Assembly (NCBI GenBank): GCA_041738285.1
Contig: JBGSQB010000080.1
Coordinates: 1 to 47,737 of the forward strand
DNA: 47,737 bases
Direction: 5' to 3'
Source: SZUA-521 sp041738285
Lineage (GTDB): Bacteria; Pseudomonadota; Gammaproteobacteria; Pseudomonadales; Azotimanducaceae
Of this stretch, positions 33,383-42,095 are shown in pieces; the first letter of the stretch is position 1, and every line of letters starts with the position of its first letter. A program made the translations under genes and the position numbers. Below the pieces are notes generated by a model. That model did not search any database. It was not told the DNA's origin and was given only the letters and a program-made list of their open reading frames with translations.

Positions 33383-34555
33383 ATGACTGATTTCCGTGAT
33401 TTCCTGAAGCTCGAAACCGCCAGCGGCCTCCTGCTGATCGCAGCCGCATGCGCCGCAATCCTGCTCGCCAACTCCCCGGCTGGACACCTGTACGATTGGT
33501 TCTTCCATCTGCGCTTGACAGTAGCGGTCGAAGACTTCGGCATCTCCAAGCCACTGGTGCTCTGGATCAACGATGGCTTGATGGCGCTCTTCTTCTTTCT
33601 TATCGGCCTCGAGGTCAAGCGAGAGTTGATCGAAGGCGAATTGAGCTCGAAAGATCAGATCGTGTTACCAGGCGTCGCCGCCATCGGTGGGTTCGTCGTA
33701 CCGGCCGCAATCTACGCCGCCATCAACGCCGACGATCCAACTGCCCTGGCCGGGTGGGCCATTCCCGCGGCGACCGACATCGCTTTCGCGCTCGGCGTGC
33801 TGTCGCTGCTTGGCGATCGTGTACCGGTCTCGCTCAAGGTCTTTCTGACCTCGCTTGCGATCTTCGACGACATCGCCGCAATCCTGATCATTGCATTGTT
33901 CTACACGCTCGATCTGTCGGCCCTGTCACTGTCGCTGGGCGCGATCGGCTATGTCGCACTGATCGTGCTCAATCGCCTTGGCGTGGTGCAGATAGCGCCT
34001 TATGCGCTGGTAGGGCTGTTCATCTGGGTCTGTGTGCTCAAGAGCGGCGTGCATGCGACCCTCGCGGGATTTGCAGTTGCACTGGCAATACCGATGCGCA
34101 GCGACAGGGAGCTGTACGAAGGTTCGCCCGTTCGCCACCTGGAGCATGCACTGCACCCCTGGGTCGCGTTCATGATCCTGCCGCTGTTCGCCTTTGCCAA
34201 CGCCGGCGTTTCGTTCAGTGGCATGTCATCCGAGGCTATGCTCGGCGGCGTTCCAGTTGGCATCGCACTCGGTCTGTTTCTCGGTAAACAGACCGGCGTC
34301 ATGGGCGCCGTCTGGCTCACAGTGCGCCTGGGTGCAGCGAGGTTGCCAACCGGTGCTACCTGGGGCGGCCTGTACGGCGTCGCGTTGATCACCGGCATCG
34401 GGTTCACAATGAGTCTGTTCATCGGGTCGCTGGCTTTCGAGCATGCAGCTGTCAACTACGAGGCCGAAATCCGCGCCGCTGTGCTGGCGGCCTCGCTCGC
34501 CTCAGCGGTGATGGGCTACATCATATTACGCGCCGTACTGCCACAGAGCCGCTGA
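33383..34555 (+). CDS. nhaA: Na+/H+ antiporter NhaA
   Basis: The classical sodium/proton antiporter of the inner membrane, 390 residues with about 12 helices. Essential aspartates are seen: Asp132 in IPAATDIAFALGVLSLLGDR and the pair Asp162/Asp163 in LAIFDDIAAILIIALFY. ALFFFLIGLEVKRELIEGELS is the signature of helix 2 and its loop. It exports Na+ or Li+ in exchange for protons, regulating pH and salt tolerance. The usual partner regulator NhaR is not adjacent. The next gene starts 12 bp downstream, on the same strand. Confidence 0.97.
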   Translation: MTDFRDFLKLETASGLLLIAAACAAILLANSPAGHLYDWFFHLRLTVAVEDFGISKPLVLWINDGLMALFFFLIGLEVKRELIEGELSSKDQIVLPGVAAIGGFVVPAAIYAAINADDPTALAGWAIPAATDIAFALGVLSLLGDRVPVSLKVFLTSLAIFDDIAAILIIALFYTLDLSALSLSLGAIGYVALIVLNRLGVVQIAPYALVGLFIWVCVLKSGVHATLAGFAVALAIPMRSDRELYEGSPVRHLEHALHPWVAFMILPLFAFANAGVSFSGMSSEAMLGGVPVGIALGLFLGKQTGVMGAVWLTVRLGAARLPTGATWGGLYGVALITGIGFTMSLFIGSLAFEHAAVNYEAEIRAAVLAASLASAVMGYIILRAVLPQSR

Positions 34556-34567
34556 TATACTCGGCCC

Positions 34568-35677
34568 ATGACATCCGCACTCGAATACCCCTATTCCGAT
34601 CACCCGACACCGGGTACAACGCGGGAAGTAGCACCGGGCGTGCACTGGCTGACAATGCCCATGGGCGGCTCGCTCACCCACATCAACCTCTACCTGCTCG
34701 ACGACGGCGACGGCTGGTTCGTGGTCGATACCGGCCTTGGCAACAAGGAAACGGCCGATCTCTGGCAGCAGGTTTTCCGCACCCAACTGGGCGGACGTCC
34801 CGTCAAAGGCGTCATTTGCACGCATATGCACCCGGACCACGTGGGTCAGGCGAGCGCCATCACCGATCAGTTCGAGTGCCCCCTGTACATGACCCGGGCC
34901 GAGTACTACCAGGCACGCGCCTTCGGCGGCAGCGGCCCGAGCCACCATTCGAGCTGGCTCGGGCGGAAGTTCTATGAACGTGCTGGAATGCCGCGCGACT
35001 ACCTGGAGCGCATGCGGCAGATGTGGGAGTCGCGGGCGAACGAAGGCTTCACGATGCCCAGCATGCCCACCGGCTACGACCGACTGAGTGACGGCGACAC
35101 GCTCACCATCGGTGGAAGCGACTGGGACATCGTGGTCGGCTCCGGCCACTCACCGGAGCATGCGTGTCTGCACAACAAGGTGCGCAAGGTGTTCATTTCC
35201 GGCGATCAGATTCTCCCGGTCATCACGTCCAACGTCAGTGTCCATCCAACCGAACCGGAAGCCAATCCGCTCAAAGACTGGATGGAAAGCCACGACAAGC
35301 TGTTGGAGAAAATTCCGCCGGACACCTTCGTATTGCCGGCGCACAACCTGCCGTTCCTCGGCGCACGCCCGCGGCTGCGGCAACTGATCAACCACCACGA
35401 AGATCGCATGCTTGCGATCGAAGAGCACTGCACCCAACCACGCGTTGCCAAAGAACTGCTGCCGGTATTGTTCAAGCGCAAACTCGATCCACGCCAGATG
35501 ATGATGGCGCTTGGCGAAGCCATCGCGCACTTACATCTGCTCATGCATCGCAACCGCATCGAGCGCGTCGACGGTGAAGACGGTCAGTACCACTATCGGT
35601 CGATCGACCCCGACCTCGCGCGACGGTCGCATCCGGATCGGCACGAACAGCCGGACGACAGTCCTATGTGGGTCTGA
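34568..35677 (+). CDS. Metallo-beta-lactamase fold hydrolase
   Basis: A 369-residue MBL-fold hydrolase. The metal-binding THMHPDHVG motif is at residues 85-93 (His86, His88, Asp90, His91), the strand LLDDGDGWFVVDTGLGNKETAD before it is typical, and VVGSGHSPEHACLHNKVRKVFISGDQIL holds the next His and Asp ligands. The third metal ligand region is FVLPAHNLPFLG. The C-terminal 90 residues are helical and rich in His and Arg. Substrate unknown; some close relatives act as thioesterases or lactonases. It follows nhaA by 12 bp and precedes a small membrane protein by 9 bp. Confidence 0.9.
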   Translation: MTSALEYPYSDHPTPGTTREVAPGVHWLTMPMGGSLTHINLYLLDDGDGWFVVDTGLGNKETADLWQQVFRTQLGGRPVKGVICTHMHPDHVGQASAITDQFECPLYMTRAEYYQARAFGGSGPSHHSSWLGRKFYERAGMPRDYLERMRQMWESRANEGFTMPSMPTGYDRLSDGDTLTIGGSDWDIVVGSGHSPEHACLHNKVRKVFISGDQILPVITSNVSVHPTEPEANPLKDWMESHDKLLEKIPPDTFVLPAHNLPFLGARPRLRQLINHHEDRMLAIEEHCTQPRVAKELLPVLFKRKLDPRQMMMALGEAIAHLHLLMHRNRIERVDGEDGQYHYRSIDPDLARRSHPDRHEQPDDSPMWV

Positions 35678-35686
35678 ACGGCGTTC

Positions 35687-35992
35687 ATGCCGAAGAAACG
35701 ACGACGCTGGCAACACCGCCTCGTAATCGCGAGCTACCGCGTCGTCCGCTGGGCGCAGCGCCGATTGCCACCCGGTATCCGCACCGCCATCGGCTTGCTG
35801 CTGATGGTTGCAGGCTTGCTCGGCTTCCTCCCCATCCTGGGTTTTTGGATGCTGCCGCTCGGAGTCGCAATCACCGTCAGCGACTTTCCGACGCTGCGGC
35901 GTCGAATGGAGCGCTGGTTGAACGAGACTCGCAACCGCTATCACATGGACTTGCTCAACGGCGACCGGAACAAGCCCGACAAGTCGCGCTAG
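35687..35992 (+). CDS. Small membrane protein, 101 aa
   Basis: Not recognised beyond a general type. The first 30 residues are basic (MPKKRRRWQHRLVIASYRVV), then two hydrophobic segments GIRTAIGLLLMVAGLLGFLPI and LGFWMLPLGVAITVSDFP would cross the membrane, followed by a basic C-terminal tail (LRRRMERWLNETRNRYH). The pattern resembles the small PGPGW-type transmembrane proteins. It starts 9 bp after the MBL gene and overlaps the convergent second MBL gene by 4 bp. Probably co-transcribed with nhaA and the MBL gene. Confidence 0.7.
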   Translation: MPKKRRRWQHRLVIASYRVVRWAQRRLPPGIRTAIGLLLMVAGLLGFLPILGFWMLPLGVAITVSDFPTLRRRMERWLNETRNRYHMDLLNGDRNKPDKSR

Positions 35993-36846
35993 CCGACGTC
36001 GAGCCGATATCGACCGCCGCCCTCGCGCTTGATGTGTCCCGCTGTCGGCGTCGCAAAGTGCGTGCCGATCACAAGCACATCACTGCCAGCGTACTTCTCG
36101 AGTAGCTCTTGCCGTGTGCGTTCGCCCTGTCCTTTGTCGAAGTCCGCCGAACTGCACCAATCCGTACGCGCCATCTGACAGGGGTGGTGGATGCAGTCTC
36201 CGGTAATCAGTGCCTCCTGACCACGCGAAGTGATGTGCACGCTGACGTGCCCCGGCGTGTGCCCCGGCGTGGGTTCGAGCACGACTTCGTCGCAGATCCG
36301 ATGCGTCTGATGCACCAGATCGACGAGCCCCGCCTCCACTACTGGACGCACCGAGTCGGTCAGAATCGGTCCATAGGTCGTCTCGTCTTCGTTTGCATCC
36401 CAGTACTGCCATTCATCCTTCGCGAGCAGGTAGCGGGCGTTTGGAAACGTCGGCACCCAGCGGCCATTCACCAGCATCGTGTTCCAGCCGACATGGTCGA
36501 CATGCAGATGCGTGCACAGCACGGTGTCGATCGATTCACGCGGATAACCTGCTTGCTGCAGATCGGTAAGGAAACTCGTCTGCAGATTGCTCCACGCCGG
36601 CACGTTGCGCGTCTTGTCGTTACCGATGCATGTGTCGACGATGATCCGGCGTGAACCGGTGTCCACGATGAGCGCGTGAATGCTCATGATCAGCTTGCCG
36701 TCCGCGGTCATGAAGTGAGGTTGCAGCCAACCTATTTCGCGGCAGGCCTCGGGGGTTGCATCGGGCAGGATGAACCGGGTGCCACCGGCGATCTCGAGTT
36801 CCACCACCCGGGTAATTCGCACATCGCCCACCTGCCACGTGTTCAT
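35989..36846 (-). CDS. Metallo-beta-lactamase fold hydrolase (second copy)
   Basis: A 285-residue MBL hydrolase. The metal site CTHLHVDHVGWN has His113, His115, Asp117 and His118. LIVDTGSRRIIVDTCIGNDKTR precedes it, and VVLEPTPGHTPGHVSVHITSRGQEALITGDCIHHPCQM carries further His and Asp ligands. A GGAGG site lies 5 bases before the ATG at 36846. Some features (GWLQPHFMTADGKL) are shared with proteins called N-acyl homoserine lactonases or quorum-quenching enzymes in databases, but that is only similarity. It is convergent with the small membrane protein gene and divergent from the acyl-CoA synthetase gene. Confidence 0.9.
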   Translation of the reverse strand: MNTWQVGDVRITRVVELEIAGGTRFILPDATPEACREIGWLQPHFMTADGKLIMSIHALIVDTGSRRIIVDTCIGNDKTRNVPAWSNLQTSFLTDLQQAGYPRESIDTVLCTHLHVDHVGWNTMLVNGRWVPTFPNARYLLAKDEWQYWDANEDETTYGPILTDSVRPVVEAGLVDLVHQTHRICDEVVLEPTPGHTPGHVSVHITSRGQEALITGDCIHHPCQMARTDWCSSADFDKGQGERTRQELLEKYAGSDVLVIGTHFATPTAGHIKREGGGRYRLDVG

Positions 36847-36883
36847 ATCGACCTCCCCAAAAATGCACAGCTTACCCGATGCC

Positions 36884-36913
36884 TTGCCCCTCGTAGCGGG
36901 CAGCGGCTATCTT
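36884..36913 (+). promoter_or_regulatory. Promoter-like site of acyl-CoA synthetase gene
   Basis: TTGCCC (36884-36889) is followed after 18 bp by TATCTT (36908-36913), about 4 of 6 and 5 of 6 matches. It lies 34 bp upstream of the start codon at 36947. No FadR-type operator was recognised. Confidence 0.4.
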
Positions 36914-36946
36914 GGCTACACGCCCTCGATTCGGTGAACAGATTCC

Positions 36947-38755
36947 ATGGCTATTCGTGAAGTGTTCCGCACGCTCAAAGACGTCGCGACTGTGCTGGGC
37001 GCCCGCAACGAACTCAAGCCAAGGCCATTGACGACGGTGGATTCCACCGGCGCGCGCGCCGAGCACAATGCGGTGGCGTACGCGAACCGACCGGCGGTGC
37101 TGTTCGAAGGAACGACGGTCACCTGGAGCCAACTCAACGCCCGCGCCAACCGTTACGCCCACTACTTCCAGAGCATCGGGATCAAGAGCGGTGACGCGGT
37201 GAGTCTCGTCATGGAGAACCGCATCGACTTCCTCGCCACTATCATCGCCCTGCACAAACTCGGCGCGGTGGTTGCGCTCATCAACACCAACCTGCGCGGC
37301 CAGCCCCTCGTGCATTGCATCAAGGTGGCTGAATCACGGCTGTGCGTATTCGGCGAAGAAATCGCGCCGGCGATCGAAGAAGCAAAGGCGGAGCTGCCAC
37401 TGGAAGAGGGTCGCGACTACGTGTTCGTGCCCGATCTCGGTAAGTCGGCGGCGCCGAACTGGGCGCGGGATCTGCATACCCAGAGCACGGGGATGAGCAG
37501 CGACAATCCCGCGACCACGGGCACCGTCACGCTCGGCAGCAATGCCTTTTACGTCTACACCTCCGGCACGACGGGTCTGCCCAAGGCCGCTGTCATGACC
37601 CAGCGGCGACTGCTGGCGACCGGCGGGGTCTCCCACAAGGTGGGTCTGCGGCTTGCGCCCACCGATCGGCTGTATCTATGTCTGCCGCTGTATCACGCGA
37701 CCGGCCTCGTGGTGGGCTGGGGTGGCGTGCTCGCTGCCGGCGCATCCGCCTTCATCCGCCGCAAGTTCTCCGCTTCCCGATTCCTCGACGAAGTTCGGGA
37801 GTACAACACCAACACATTCGTGTACATCGGTGAGCTGTGCCGATATCTGCTGCAGACACCCGCACGACCCAACGACCATGACAATCCGTTGACTCGAGTG
37901 ATCGGCAATGGTCTGCGTCCGGACATCTGGATGGAGTTCAAGAGTCGATTCGGCATCGAGCGCATCACCGAATTCTACGGCGCAAGCGAAGGCAACGCGG
38001 CGTTCATGAATCTGCTCAACAAGGATCGAACCATCGGTCTGACCGTGAACAAAGTGGCATTGGTCGAGTACGACGTCTATCGCGACGAGATCGTGCGCAA
38101 TGCACAAGGCTTTTGTCAGCCCGTGAAGTCCGGCCAACCCGGGCTCTTGATCGCTCAGATCACCGACGATCAGGTCTTCGAGGGATACACGAATCCCGAG
38201 GCCACCGAGAAGAAGATCATTCGCAATGCGCTGGCCAAGGACGATGCCTGGTTCAACTCCGGCGATCTGATTCGTGAAGTCGATGTCGGCTTCGCCGCCC
38301 GGTTCAAGCACTACCAGTTCGTCGATCGGATTGGTGACACGTTTCGCTGGCGTTCGGAGAACGTATCCACCAACGAGGTGGGCGAAATCATCAACCGCCA
38401 TCCTCAGGTCGCAATCTGCAACGTCTATGGCGTCGAGATTCCGAACGCCGACGGGCGCGCTGGCATGGCCGCGATCACCTTGGCCGATGGTGTCCACACG
38501 CTCGACATCGACGACTTCTCCGAATTCGTGAAACGGGAGCTGCCCGCATATGCGCAGCCCGTATTCGTGCGAATTCAGCGCGAACTCGATGTCACCGGCA
38601 CATTCAAGATGGTGAAGGGTGATCTCAAGAAGGACGGCTACGACATCGATCGCGTCAGCGATCCGATCTACGTCATGAAACCCAGAGCGTCGGCTTATGA
38701 GCCTCTGGAGCGCGGCTTTTTCACCGAAATCCGCAGCGGCACGGCCGGCTACTGA
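36947..38755 (+). CDS. Long-chain (very long chain type) acyl-CoA synthetase
   Basis: An ATP-dependent ligase of 602 residues that activates fatty acids to acyl-CoA through an acyl-adenylate. The AMP-binding motif is FYVYTSGTTGLPKAAVMTQRR near residue 200. ITEFYGASEGNAAFMN is the second core motif, and WFNSGDLIREVDVGFAARFKHYQFVDRIGDTFRWRSENVST holds the adenylate hinge and catalytic Asp. The C-terminal part has VTGTFKMVKGDLKKDGYD with the conserved Lys. It is closest in style to FadD6/FATP-like enzymes. It may feed the acyl-CoA dehydrogenases at 29.8-32.8 kb. The last 7 bp overlap the convergent yegD-like gene. Confidence 0.94.
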   Translation: MAIREVFRTLKDVATVLGARNELKPRPLTTVDSTGARAEHNAVAYANRPAVLFEGTTVTWSQLNARANRYAHYFQSIGIKSGDAVSLVMENRIDFLATIIALHKLGAVVALINTNLRGQPLVHCIKVAESRLCVFGEEIAPAIEEAKAELPLEEGRDYVFVPDLGKSAAPNWARDLHTQSTGMSSDNPATTGTVTLGSNAFYVYTSGTTGLPKAAVMTQRRLLATGGVSHKVGLRLAPTDRLYLCLPLYHATGLVVGWGGVLAAGASAFIRRKFSASRFLDEVREYNTNTFVYIGELCRYLLQTPARPNDHDNPLTRVIGNGLRPDIWMEFKSRFGIERITEFYGASEGNAAFMNLLNKDRTIGLTVNKVALVEYDVYRDEIVRNAQGFCQPVKSGQPGLLIAQITDDQVFEGYTNPEATEKKIIRNALAKDDAWFNSGDLIREVDVGFAARFKHYQFVDRIGDTFRWRSENVSTNEVGEIINRHPQVAICNVYGVEIPNADGRAGMAAITLADGVHTLDIDDFSEFVKRELPAYAQPVFVRIQRELDVTGTFKMVKGDLKKDGYDIDRVSDPIYVMKPRASAYEPLERGFFTEIRSGTAGY

Positions 38756-40050
38756 TACACCCGATCCGCCCAGATCGTGAGCCCCTGGGTCACGCTGGCG
38801 AAGTGATCGCTGTCGACGAATGTCGCCTGCGCAAAGCGTCTGCGCAGAAACGCCCGGACGATCTGCGCGCCTGCCATTCCGCCGGTCAGATACACGACAT
38901 CGGGTGAACGGCCTGCACCGGCCACCACTTCATCAACCAGACCCGCAAGGTGAAGCAGGAGTCGTTCGCAGCTGGATTCCAGCTGGGACCGCGTCGCCTC
39001 TACCACGAGATCCCGGCTGATGAAGTCGAGACTCACTGGCGCGGCATTGCGGTCGCTGAGCGCGATCTTGGCCGCCTCCGCGCAGCCGACGATCCGGTAA
39101 CTCTGCCGCTGCTGCTGCACGGCGACCAGGCGAGCAATGCGAAGCGGGTCGCGCGCATCGCGGACATACCTGCGCAAGTCGGTTGCCGTGCGCGCCGAGT
39201 AGAACCGCTGCTGGGCGTTGACGTCATTGGTCGCCACCGCATCGACGAAGTACGTGTTCGGAATCGGCAGCGCCGACTCGAGTAGATCGCCATAACCCAG
39301 CGCAGGCATCAGTGTCTTCAAGGCCAACAGCTGGTCGTAGTCGTTGCCGCCAATGCGCTCACCGCTGTGGCCGAGAATATCCGCGGACCGATCGAGCGAG
39401 TATCGACGCGAGGGGCCAACCCTCACCATGGAGCAGTCGGTGGTACCGCCACCGATGTCGAGCACGAGCACGCACTGCTCGGCATTCAACCGCGCTTCGT
39501 ACTCCATGGCGGCCGCCATCGGTTCGAACAGGAACGTGACAGACTCGAACCCGGCCCGTGCTGCTGCGTCGGTGAGCATGTCCACCGCGCGCACATCCTC
39601 CTCGCGCCCGCCCGTGCCCTGAAAATGCACCGGCCGACCGAGGACGATCCGACCGATGGAATCGTCGACCTGCGCTTCGGCGCGCTGCTTGATATTGCTC
39701 ATCATCGCGGCGACGACCGCGACGAAGCGTTCGCGCAGCTCCGAACTGAGTCCCTTGGCGCCGAGAAAGCTCTTCGGACTCTTGATGAAGTAGCCCGTAT
39801 CCGGGCTTAGAAGGTAGGCAGCCAGCGCCGCACGACCGAACTGCAACGCGTCCTTCGACGCGGTCGCCAGATCGAGGGCGCGCACGTCGGGCGCGCCGCT
39901 GCCGAGCTGTGACTGCGGCTTGGGTGCATACAGCGTCGAGGGAATCTGCCTGTGCTCGCCTTCCACGGCGAGCAGGGTGGCCTCACCATCACGCAGCACG
40001 CCGATGGAACAATTCGACGTGCCATAGTCGAATCCCGCGCAGACAGTCAT
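38749..40050 (-). CDS. yegD: Hsp70-like protein YegD
   Basis: An actin-like ATPase of the Hsp70 superfamily that lacks the substrate-binding domain, 433 residues from the ATG at 40050. Phosphate motifs: MTVCAGFDYGTSNCSIGV at the N-terminus and VLVLDIGGGTTDCSMV near residue 200, with GERIGGNDYDQLLALK after it. VYLTGGMAGAQIVRAFL is the adenosine motif near the end. Its cellular role is poorly known even in E. coli. A TACACT hexamer about 26 bp upstream may be the -10 box. It is divergent from the aldose epimerase gene. Confidence 0.92.
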   Translation of the reverse strand: MTVCAGFDYGTSNCSIGVLRDGEATLLAVEGEHRQIPSTLYAPKPQSQLGSGAPDVRALDLATASKDALQFGRAALAAYLLSPDTGYFIKSPKSFLGAKGLSSELRERFVAVVAAMMSNIKQRAEAQVDDSIGRIVLGRPVHFQGTGGREEDVRAVDMLTDAAARAGFESVTFLFEPMAAAMEYEARLNAEQCVLVLDIGGGTTDCSMVRVGPSRRYSLDRSADILGHSGERIGGNDYDQLLALKTLMPALGYGDLLESALPIPNTYFVDAVATNDVNAQQRFYSARTATDLRRYVRDARDPLRIARLVAVQQQRQSYRIVGCAEAAKIALSDRNAAPVSLDFISRDLVVEATRSQLESSCERLLLHLAGLVDEVVAGAGRSPDVVYLTGGMAGAQIVRAFLRRRFAQATFVDSDHFASVTQGLTIWADRVYQ

Positions 40051-40106
40051 GGGGTGCACTTACAATCGGGCGCGGCAGTGTACTGGATCGCGGCAAAGGC
40101 TCAAGT

Positions 40107-41198
40107 TTGAACAACGACATTCATCGATTCACCGGGTCGGGCCCGCACGGCGAAGCGATCGAAGGCCTGCAATTGACTGCACCCAACGGCACGGTGGCGA
40201 AATTCATCGACCGCGGTGCGACCCTGACGCATCTGTTCGTCGCGGATCGAGACGGTACGCTCGACGACATCGTGCTCGGATACGATGATCCCGCGCAGTA
40301 CTTCGGTCCACATCCGCACGTTGGTTGCATCGTCGGTCGCTGCGCAAACCGCATACGCGATAGCCGCATGATGGTCGATGGCGCGACATTCATGCTCGTG
40401 CCTACCCACGGGCCTCACCATCTGCATGGCGGTCCCCACGGGTTTCACACCCAACGCTGGGACATTGATGCTGATGCGATGCAGCGGAGCGTCCGTTTCA
40501 CCCTCGACAGCCCCCATGGTGATCAGGGCTATCCAGGCAATGTGCACGTCACCGCCACCTACGCATTCACGGCCGACAGTGCACTGCGTCTCGAGATCGT
40601 CGCGCGGTGTGATCGAGTCACCCCGATCAATCTCACCGCCCATCACTACTTCAATCTCGCCGGAGCGACTGCCGACATCACTGATCACATGGTGTGCATC
40701 GCCGCAGACCACTATCTGCCCATGGACACCGACTTTCTGCCGACTGGCACCATCGCCCCCGTCGACGACACCATCTTCGATCTGCGTTGCGCGCGCAGAC
40801 TGGGCGAGTGCCTCATCAGCAACCATCCGCAGATTCGTCTCGCGGGCGGTGGCTTCGATCACCACTTCGTGCTTGGGGGCACGGGCCTGCGGTTCTGCGC
40901 ACGGGTAGACGATCCGACCAGCGGCCGGCAGATGTCGATCTTGACGGACCAGCCCGGCGTACAGTTCTACACCGGCAATTCCCTCGACACGGTCGGCAAG
41001 GGTCGGCTTCGTCAACGCGCACACGGCGGCCTGTGTCTCGAGACCCAGGCGTTTCCCAACGCCATCAACGAACCCGCGTTTCCCAGCGTGCTCGTCCACC
41101 CGGAGCTTCCCTACCGCAGTGTCACCGAATGGCGATTCGACGCAGCATCGAAAGCCCCCACTCAGTCTCGATCACCTCTACGCCGGTCCCCATCGTGA
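40107..41198 (+). CDS. galM: Aldose 1-epimerase (galactose mutarotase)
   Basis: A mutarotase of 363 residues that interconverts alpha and beta anomers of hexoses. The start is a TTG at 40107 with AAAGG a few bases upstream; the open frame extends further back but without a good start. Motifs: VGCIVGRCANRIRDSRM with the substrate-binding Asn-Arg, THGPHHLHGGPHGFH with a catalytic His pair, INLTAHHYFNLAG (the second His), and GLCLETQAFPNAINEP with the catalytic Glu. Its 3' end overlaps the convergent His-rich protein gene by 37 bp. No galactose genes are nearby, so it probably serves general sugar use. Confidence 0.92.
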   Translation: MNNDIHRFTGSGPHGEAIEGLQLTAPNGTVAKFIDRGATLTHLFVADRDGTLDDIVLGYDDPAQYFGPHPHVGCIVGRCANRIRDSRMMVDGATFMLVPTHGPHHLHGGPHGFHTQRWDIDADAMQRSVRFTLDSPHGDQGYPGNVHVTATYAFTADSALRLEIVARCDRVTPINLTAHHYFNLAGATADITDHMVCIAADHYLPMDTDFLPTGTIAPVDDTIFDLRCARRLGECLISNHPQIRLAGGGFDHHFVLGGTGLRFCARVDDPTSGRQMSILTDQPGVQFYTGNSLDTVGKGRLRQRAHGGLCLETQAFPNAINEPAFPSVLVHPELPYRSVTEWRFDAASKAPTQSRSPLRRSPS

Positions 41199-41452
41199 TA
41201 ACGACCGCGGTCGGCGTACCACTGGCCGTGGTAGCCACGACGCGCATCGTGTCGACAATGCCGATCGTGGCGCTTGCGGCCATGACCGTGGCCGCGATAG
41301 TGATGGTCATGGCGATACGCATAGTGCCGCGCATAGTGCGGTACGACGTGATACGCGTGGGCGTAGTACGGTCTCGGGTCGTGCGCCTGCGCAGCGAGTG
41401 GCAGTGCGAGTCCGGCGGTAACGGCAACAGCAGCGAGTATCATCGGTTTCAT
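41162..41452 (-). CDS. Small secreted His/Arg-rich protein
   Basis: A 96-residue exported protein. The ATG at 41452 has a perfect AGGAGGT site, which makes it a real gene, even though its 3' part overlaps galM. The signal MKPMILAAVAVTAGLALPLA ends in AAQA, then a mature part of about 70 residues very rich in His, Tyr and Arg (HDPRPYYAHAYHVVPHYARH, YRHDHHYRGHGHGRKRHDRH). The composition suggests metal binding (nickel, zinc or copper) or a structural envelope role. Only one Cys is present. The C-terminal tail is Arg/Asp rich. The function is unknown. Confidence 0.7.
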   Translation of the reverse strand: MKPMILAAVAVTAGLALPLAAQAHDPRPYYAHAYHVVPHYARHYAYRHDHHYRGHGHGRKRHDRHCRHDARRGYHGQWYADRGRYHDGDRRRGDRD

Positions 41453-41516
41453 GAGCACCTCCTCGACAAGTGACGCGAACGACATTAGTGGTGCACGCGT
41501 GAACGGTGCCTGAACG

Positions 41517-42095
41517 ATGCAGTTCAAGGATCGCTTTCTGCCGGGAATCCGTGACGGGTCGATCACCATCACATTTCGCCGATGGCGGTCGCCGCGGGTG
41601 CGCGTCGGTGGCAGCTACCGAGTTCGAGCAGACCTGGTGGTCAAGGTGCGCAGTGTGACGACCGTGACCGAACAGTCGATTTCGTCCGCGCAGGTAATGC
41701 GATCGGGGTTCGATTCGAAGCATGCGCTGCTCGCCGCGCTCGGCACATCCGGCGCGCTCTACCGCATCGCGTTCGAACTCGCATCGGCAACGCAATCGCC
41801 CGCGATCACCCAGGCCGACTCGCCACTGACCGAGCAGGATCGCGAATCGATGGCGGCAAAGTTGCGCGCCATGGACGCACGCACCGCGTCCGGCCCATGG
41901 ACCACCCAAACCCTTGCGCTGATCGGCGCGCACCCGGGGCGGCGCGCTGGTGATCTTGCGCCACTCATGGATCTTGCGACCCCCGCGTTCAAGACCCGCG
42001 TGCGGCGGTTGAAAGCGCTCGGCCTCACCCGCAGCCTGGAGACGGGTTACCGTCTGACGGATCGAGGCCGCGAAATGACGAGGCACACACGTTGA
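41517..42095 (+). CDS. ASCH-like domain protein with C-terminal winged helix
   Basis: A 192-residue protein. The first 60 residues (MQFKDRFLPGIRDGSITITF, then RVRVGGSYRVRADLVVKVRSV) resemble the ASCH/PUA-like beta-barrel found in RNA-linked proteins. The last 70 (WTTQTLALIGAHPGRRAGDL and FKTRVRRLKALGLTRSLETG) form a winged helix of MarR/ArsR style. The middle is Ala/Ser-rich and may be a linker. It is likely a nucleic acid binding or sensing regulator, but no target is suggested. Its stop overlaps the HAD gene start by 4 bp (TTGA). Confidence 0.72.
   Translation: MQFKDRFLPGIRDGSITITFRRWRSPRVRVGGSYRVRADLVVKVRSVTTVTEQSISSAQVMRSGFDSKHALLAALGTSGALYRIAFELASATQSPAITQADSPLTEQDRESMAAKLRAMDARTASGPWTTQTLALIGAHPGRRAGDLAPLMDLATPAFKTRVRRLKALGLTRSLETGYRLTDRGREMTRHTR

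Noticed and set aside
40101..41099. 332-codon minus-strand open frame
   Set aside because: Antisense to galM, whose catalytic His and Glu motifs are plain.
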